Shown here piece after piece: positions 25,166 through 26,533 of a stretch of 26,533 nt of DNA (position 1 is the stretch's first letter; each line of letters opens with the position of its first letter). The notes under the pieces were generated by a model. The model was not told where the DNA came from. It did not search any database and worked only from the letters and a program-made list of their open reading frames with translations. The position numbers and the translations under genes are program-made. Source of the stretch: Candidatus Delongbacteria bacterium (GTDB lineage Bacteria > Delongbacteria > UBA4055); assembly GCA_027858795.1 (NCBI GenBank), contig JAQICF010000015.1, positions 1 through 26,533 on the forward strand. The letters run 5' to 3'.

Positions 25166-26040
25166 ACTTTTTTACCTTTCTTCTTCCCTTTTAATCTTTT
25201 CACTTTCTCAGGTTCTTCTATATAATTTTCTTTTGAAGTAATTTTTTCACCGATCTTATCCTCAAGATCCTTCCTTGCACTGCCTGCTACTTCTCCACCC
25301 TTTGTTGCTGCAACTTTATTTTCATCGAATCCTTGAGCATCTTTAGCTACTGCTATCTTTGTAGTTGAAGCTTCGCCAAGCATAGTAAAGATTAATTCTA
25401 AGTCTGTCATGTGATCTCTAAGATTTTCTCTTTGTAACCCTTTGTATTCTTTGTACTTTGATGGTGTCATTCCGAAAGTTGCTTTGGATATTTCAGCTGT
25501 AAGTATAGAGTATTCAACTTGTTCTTTTACACCTCTTTGACCCCATTCATTGGTAAGTTCATCTCTGACAGCAATTCCTCGCATTCTTTTTTCTATCCAT
25601 GCATCACTGTAGCCTTTAGCTTTATAAATTTCTCTCATTCTTTTTGCAGCTATTTCAGGGTCTTCTATTTCTTGTATTCTTTCATAACCTACTTTAGCTA
25701 ACCATCTTTTGAATGGTTCTGCTTTTTTGGATGGTACTGATTGGATCAGTCTTAGAATTCCCTCGGTATTCCAGCATTGGAGCATTTGCACTCCACCTGC
25801 TGTTTCGAATTCTATTCCAAGGGGGGGTACAAATTGTCCCCCTCCTTTAAAAGCTTCACTAAGCTCAGTATCTCGCTTTCTCAGTTTCTTTAAATAATCT
25901 GAGGGGTTTACAGATTCGGTTAAGATTGAAATCACATCTTTAATCACAAACCACCACTCATCATTATAAATAGTTTTCCTGATCTCTTTTTCTTTAAAGA
26001 TCGCTATCTTGTTAGTCGTTTCCATTTCTTCGTTACTCAT
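25162..26040 (-). CDS. Bro-N/DinD-like (phage antirepressor-type) protein
   Basis: 292 residues. The N-terminal ~115 residues form a Bro-N domain: IRKTIYNDEWWFVIKDVISILT, SDYLKKLRKRD, and QCWNTEGILRLIQSVPSKKAEPFKRWLAKVG. The central part (GYSDAWIEKRMRGIAVRDELTNEW) and the C-terminal NLRDHMTDLELIFTMLGEAST and GEVAGSARKDLE segments are shared with DinD-type SOS-associated proteins and phage antirepressors. A lysine-rich tail (about 277-292) ends the protein and may bind nucleic acid. GGAGAG precedes the ATG at 26040. Overlap with the RhuM gene by ATGA suggests a two-gene unit. Bro-N proteins usually bind DNA; the specific role is unknown. Confidence 0.88.
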   Translation of the reverse strand: MSNEEMETTNKIAIFKEKEIRKTIYNDEWWFVIKDVISILTESVNPSDYLKKLRKRDTELSEAFKGGGQFVPPLGIEFETAGGVQMLQCWNTEGILRLIQSVPSKKAEPFKRWLAKVGYERIQEIEDPEIAAKRMREIYKAKGYSDAWIEKRMRGIAVRDELTNEWGQRGVKEQVEYSILTAEISKATFGMTPSKYKEYKGLQRENLRDHMTDLELIFTMLGEASTTKIAVAKDAQGFDENKVAATKGGEVAGSARKDLEDKIGEKITSKENYIEEPEKVKRLKGKKKGKKV

Positions 26041-26069
26041 CTTTTCTCTCCATGTTTTATTCCCTTAAT

Positions 26070-26147
26070 TGTCAATTGTTCCTCGGTTGCACCGGCACAT
26101 GCCAGACAAGGGGATCCGATCCCCTTGTTGCAACTCTTTGTCAATTG
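26070..26147. repeat. 60-base segment bounded by 9-base direct repeats TGTCAATTG
   Basis: TGTCAATTG occurs at 26070-26078 and 26139-26147. The enclosed 60 bases are less AT-rich than their surroundings and contain GTTGCA twice and the hairpin at 26106-26128. The layout resembles a very small inserted element with a target duplication, but no terminal inverted repeats are evident. Confidence 0.35.
26106..26128. repeat. ACAAGG-type hairpin, copy 2 (perfect)
   Basis: ACAAGGGGAT (26106-26115), loop CCG, ATCCCCTTGT (26119-26128): a perfect 10-bp stem. Shares outer arms with the hairpin at 23999-24021. No T-run of terminator type follows. Confidence 0.75.
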
Positions 26148-26171
26148 ATAAAGGCAATATAACATTCGCAC

Positions 26172-26194
26172 AAGGTCATATAGTGACCCTTTGC
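26172..26194. repeat. ACAAGG-type hairpin, copy 3 (diverged)
   Basis: AAGGTCA, loop TATAG, TGACCCTT, flanked by GCAC and TGC: a hairpin with single-base bulges. Bases 26175-26194 match 19 of 20 bases inside gmhB at 15890-15909 in the same orientation. Confidence 0.5.
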
Positions 26195-26203
26195 AAAAAA
26201 ATA

Positions 26204-26533
26204 TTACATAGCTGATAAATTTTTACCTACATTTTCTTTTAACAAATTTTCAAACATGTATATAAATTCTACAAGATTTTCAAATAATTTTTTGTTGTAA
26301 TCTGGTTGTCCGTAACGGGTTTGAAGTTTATCTTTATAATGAACTGCAACTTCACCCGCTAAATAAGTTACCAGCCTTTGAGAAATTTTCGAACCGCCTT
26401 TTTTTGATTTTTGAACTCTTTGTTCAAACTCAGGATGTAATCTGTATATTATAACGTCATCACCAATAAGTTGAGATCGTAATTGTGTATCATTTTCATC
26501 CAACGGTGGTTCAGAATCAGCAATCTTAATATT
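26204..26533 (-). CDS. Unrecognised protein, C-terminal part, running off the window
   Basis: The frame is open from the window edge (26533) to the stop at 26204-26206, 109 codons. A TTG at 26503 is a possible but unsupported start; continuous coding to the edge suggests a longer protein cut by the window. The visible part has a YRLHPEFEQRV segment, then ISQRLVTYLAGEVAVHYKDKL, a YGQPDYNKKLFENLVEFIYMFENLL helix and a VGKNLSAM end. It is mostly amphipathic helix and looks like the C-terminal domain of a larger enzyme. I do not recognise the family. It lies 163 bases upstream of the Bro-N/RhuM pair on the same strand, separated by hairpin repeats. Confidence 0.65.
   Translation of the reverse strand, partial: NIKIADSEPPLDENDTQLRSQLIGDDVIIYRLHPEFEQRVQKSKKGGSKISQRLVTYLAGEVAVHYKDKLQTRYGQPDYNKKLFENLVEFIYMFENLLKENVGKNLSAM

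Noticed and set aside
25816..25850. G-run/C-run hairpin inside the Bro-N gene as an inserted repeat
   Set aside because: It encodes KGGGQFVPPLG in a region that keeps its reading frame and resembles normal variation in Bro-N proteins, so no insertion is needed to explain it.
24128..26533. A complete known defence system in the accessory end
   Set aside because: RhuM and Bro-N families are present but no restriction, CBASS, retron, Abi or toxin-antitoxin signature could be identified, and the neighbouring gene is cut off.

Overview
The window is AT-rich, densely coded DNA from a diderm (Gram-negative type) bacterium that makes lipopolysaccharide. An LptD-type outer-membrane protein and a heptose-bisphosphate phosphatase (GmhB) sit in one cluster, and several proteins carry Sec or lipoprotein signals. 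It also encodes a selenocysteine elongation factor (SelB), a bacterial type A RNase P RNA and a PreP-like M16C protease. The mix fits a lineage of the Fibrobacteres-Chlorobi-Bacteroidetes superphylum or one of its uncultured neighbours, but no gene here fixes the phylum. Most of the window is chromosomal housekeeping DNA; the last ~2.5 kb looks accessory.

Layout. 1-5079 (+): the 3' end of a NIF3/DUF34 gene, a coiled-coil zinc-ribbon protein, RNase P RNA (rnpB), an exported protein with LolA-like sequence features, recJ, and a metallo-beta-lactamase-fold hydrolase starting two bases after recJ. 5087-9366: a chalcone-isomerase-like exported protein (-) diverges from a PreP-like protease and a small lipoprotein (+), closed by a bidirectional terminator. 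9418-17061 (-): in transcription order nadE, gmhB, a PD-(D/E)XK nuclease-like protein, lptD, selB, then a small duplicated Cys/His protein and rpsO. nadE to selB are tightly packed behind a good promoter candidate upstream of nadE. 17429-18694 (+): an Mrp/NBP35 ATPase and a stand-alone RapZ C-terminal domain protein, ending at a strong terminator. 18828-22806 (-): dnaB, a YihY/BrkB membrane protein, and a ComEC-like metallo-hydrolase lipoprotein overlapping it by ATGA. 23065-23940 (+): an EamA-type transporter. 23941-26533: a cluster of covarying hairpin repeats, a RhuM-family protein and a Bro-N/DinD-like protein coupled by ATGA, more hairpins, and the 3' part of an unrecognised gene running off the edge.

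Themes. Envelope and LPS biogenesis (GmhB, LptD) share a transcription unit with NAD synthesis (NadE), selenoprotein translation (SelB) and an uncharacterised nuclease-like protein. DNA maintenance is represented by RecJ and DnaB. The strongest signals not explained by genes are three families of short intergenic hairpins. In each, the flanking bases are conserved while the stem arms change together, which points to selection on, or copying of, a folded structure. I found no CRISPR array, tRNA, insertion sequence or complete known defence system. The best candidates for new biology are the RhuM/Bro-N pair with its hairpins, the nuclease-like gene in the LPS cluster, the SelB with a changed guanine-recognition motif, and the duplicated CxxC protein.
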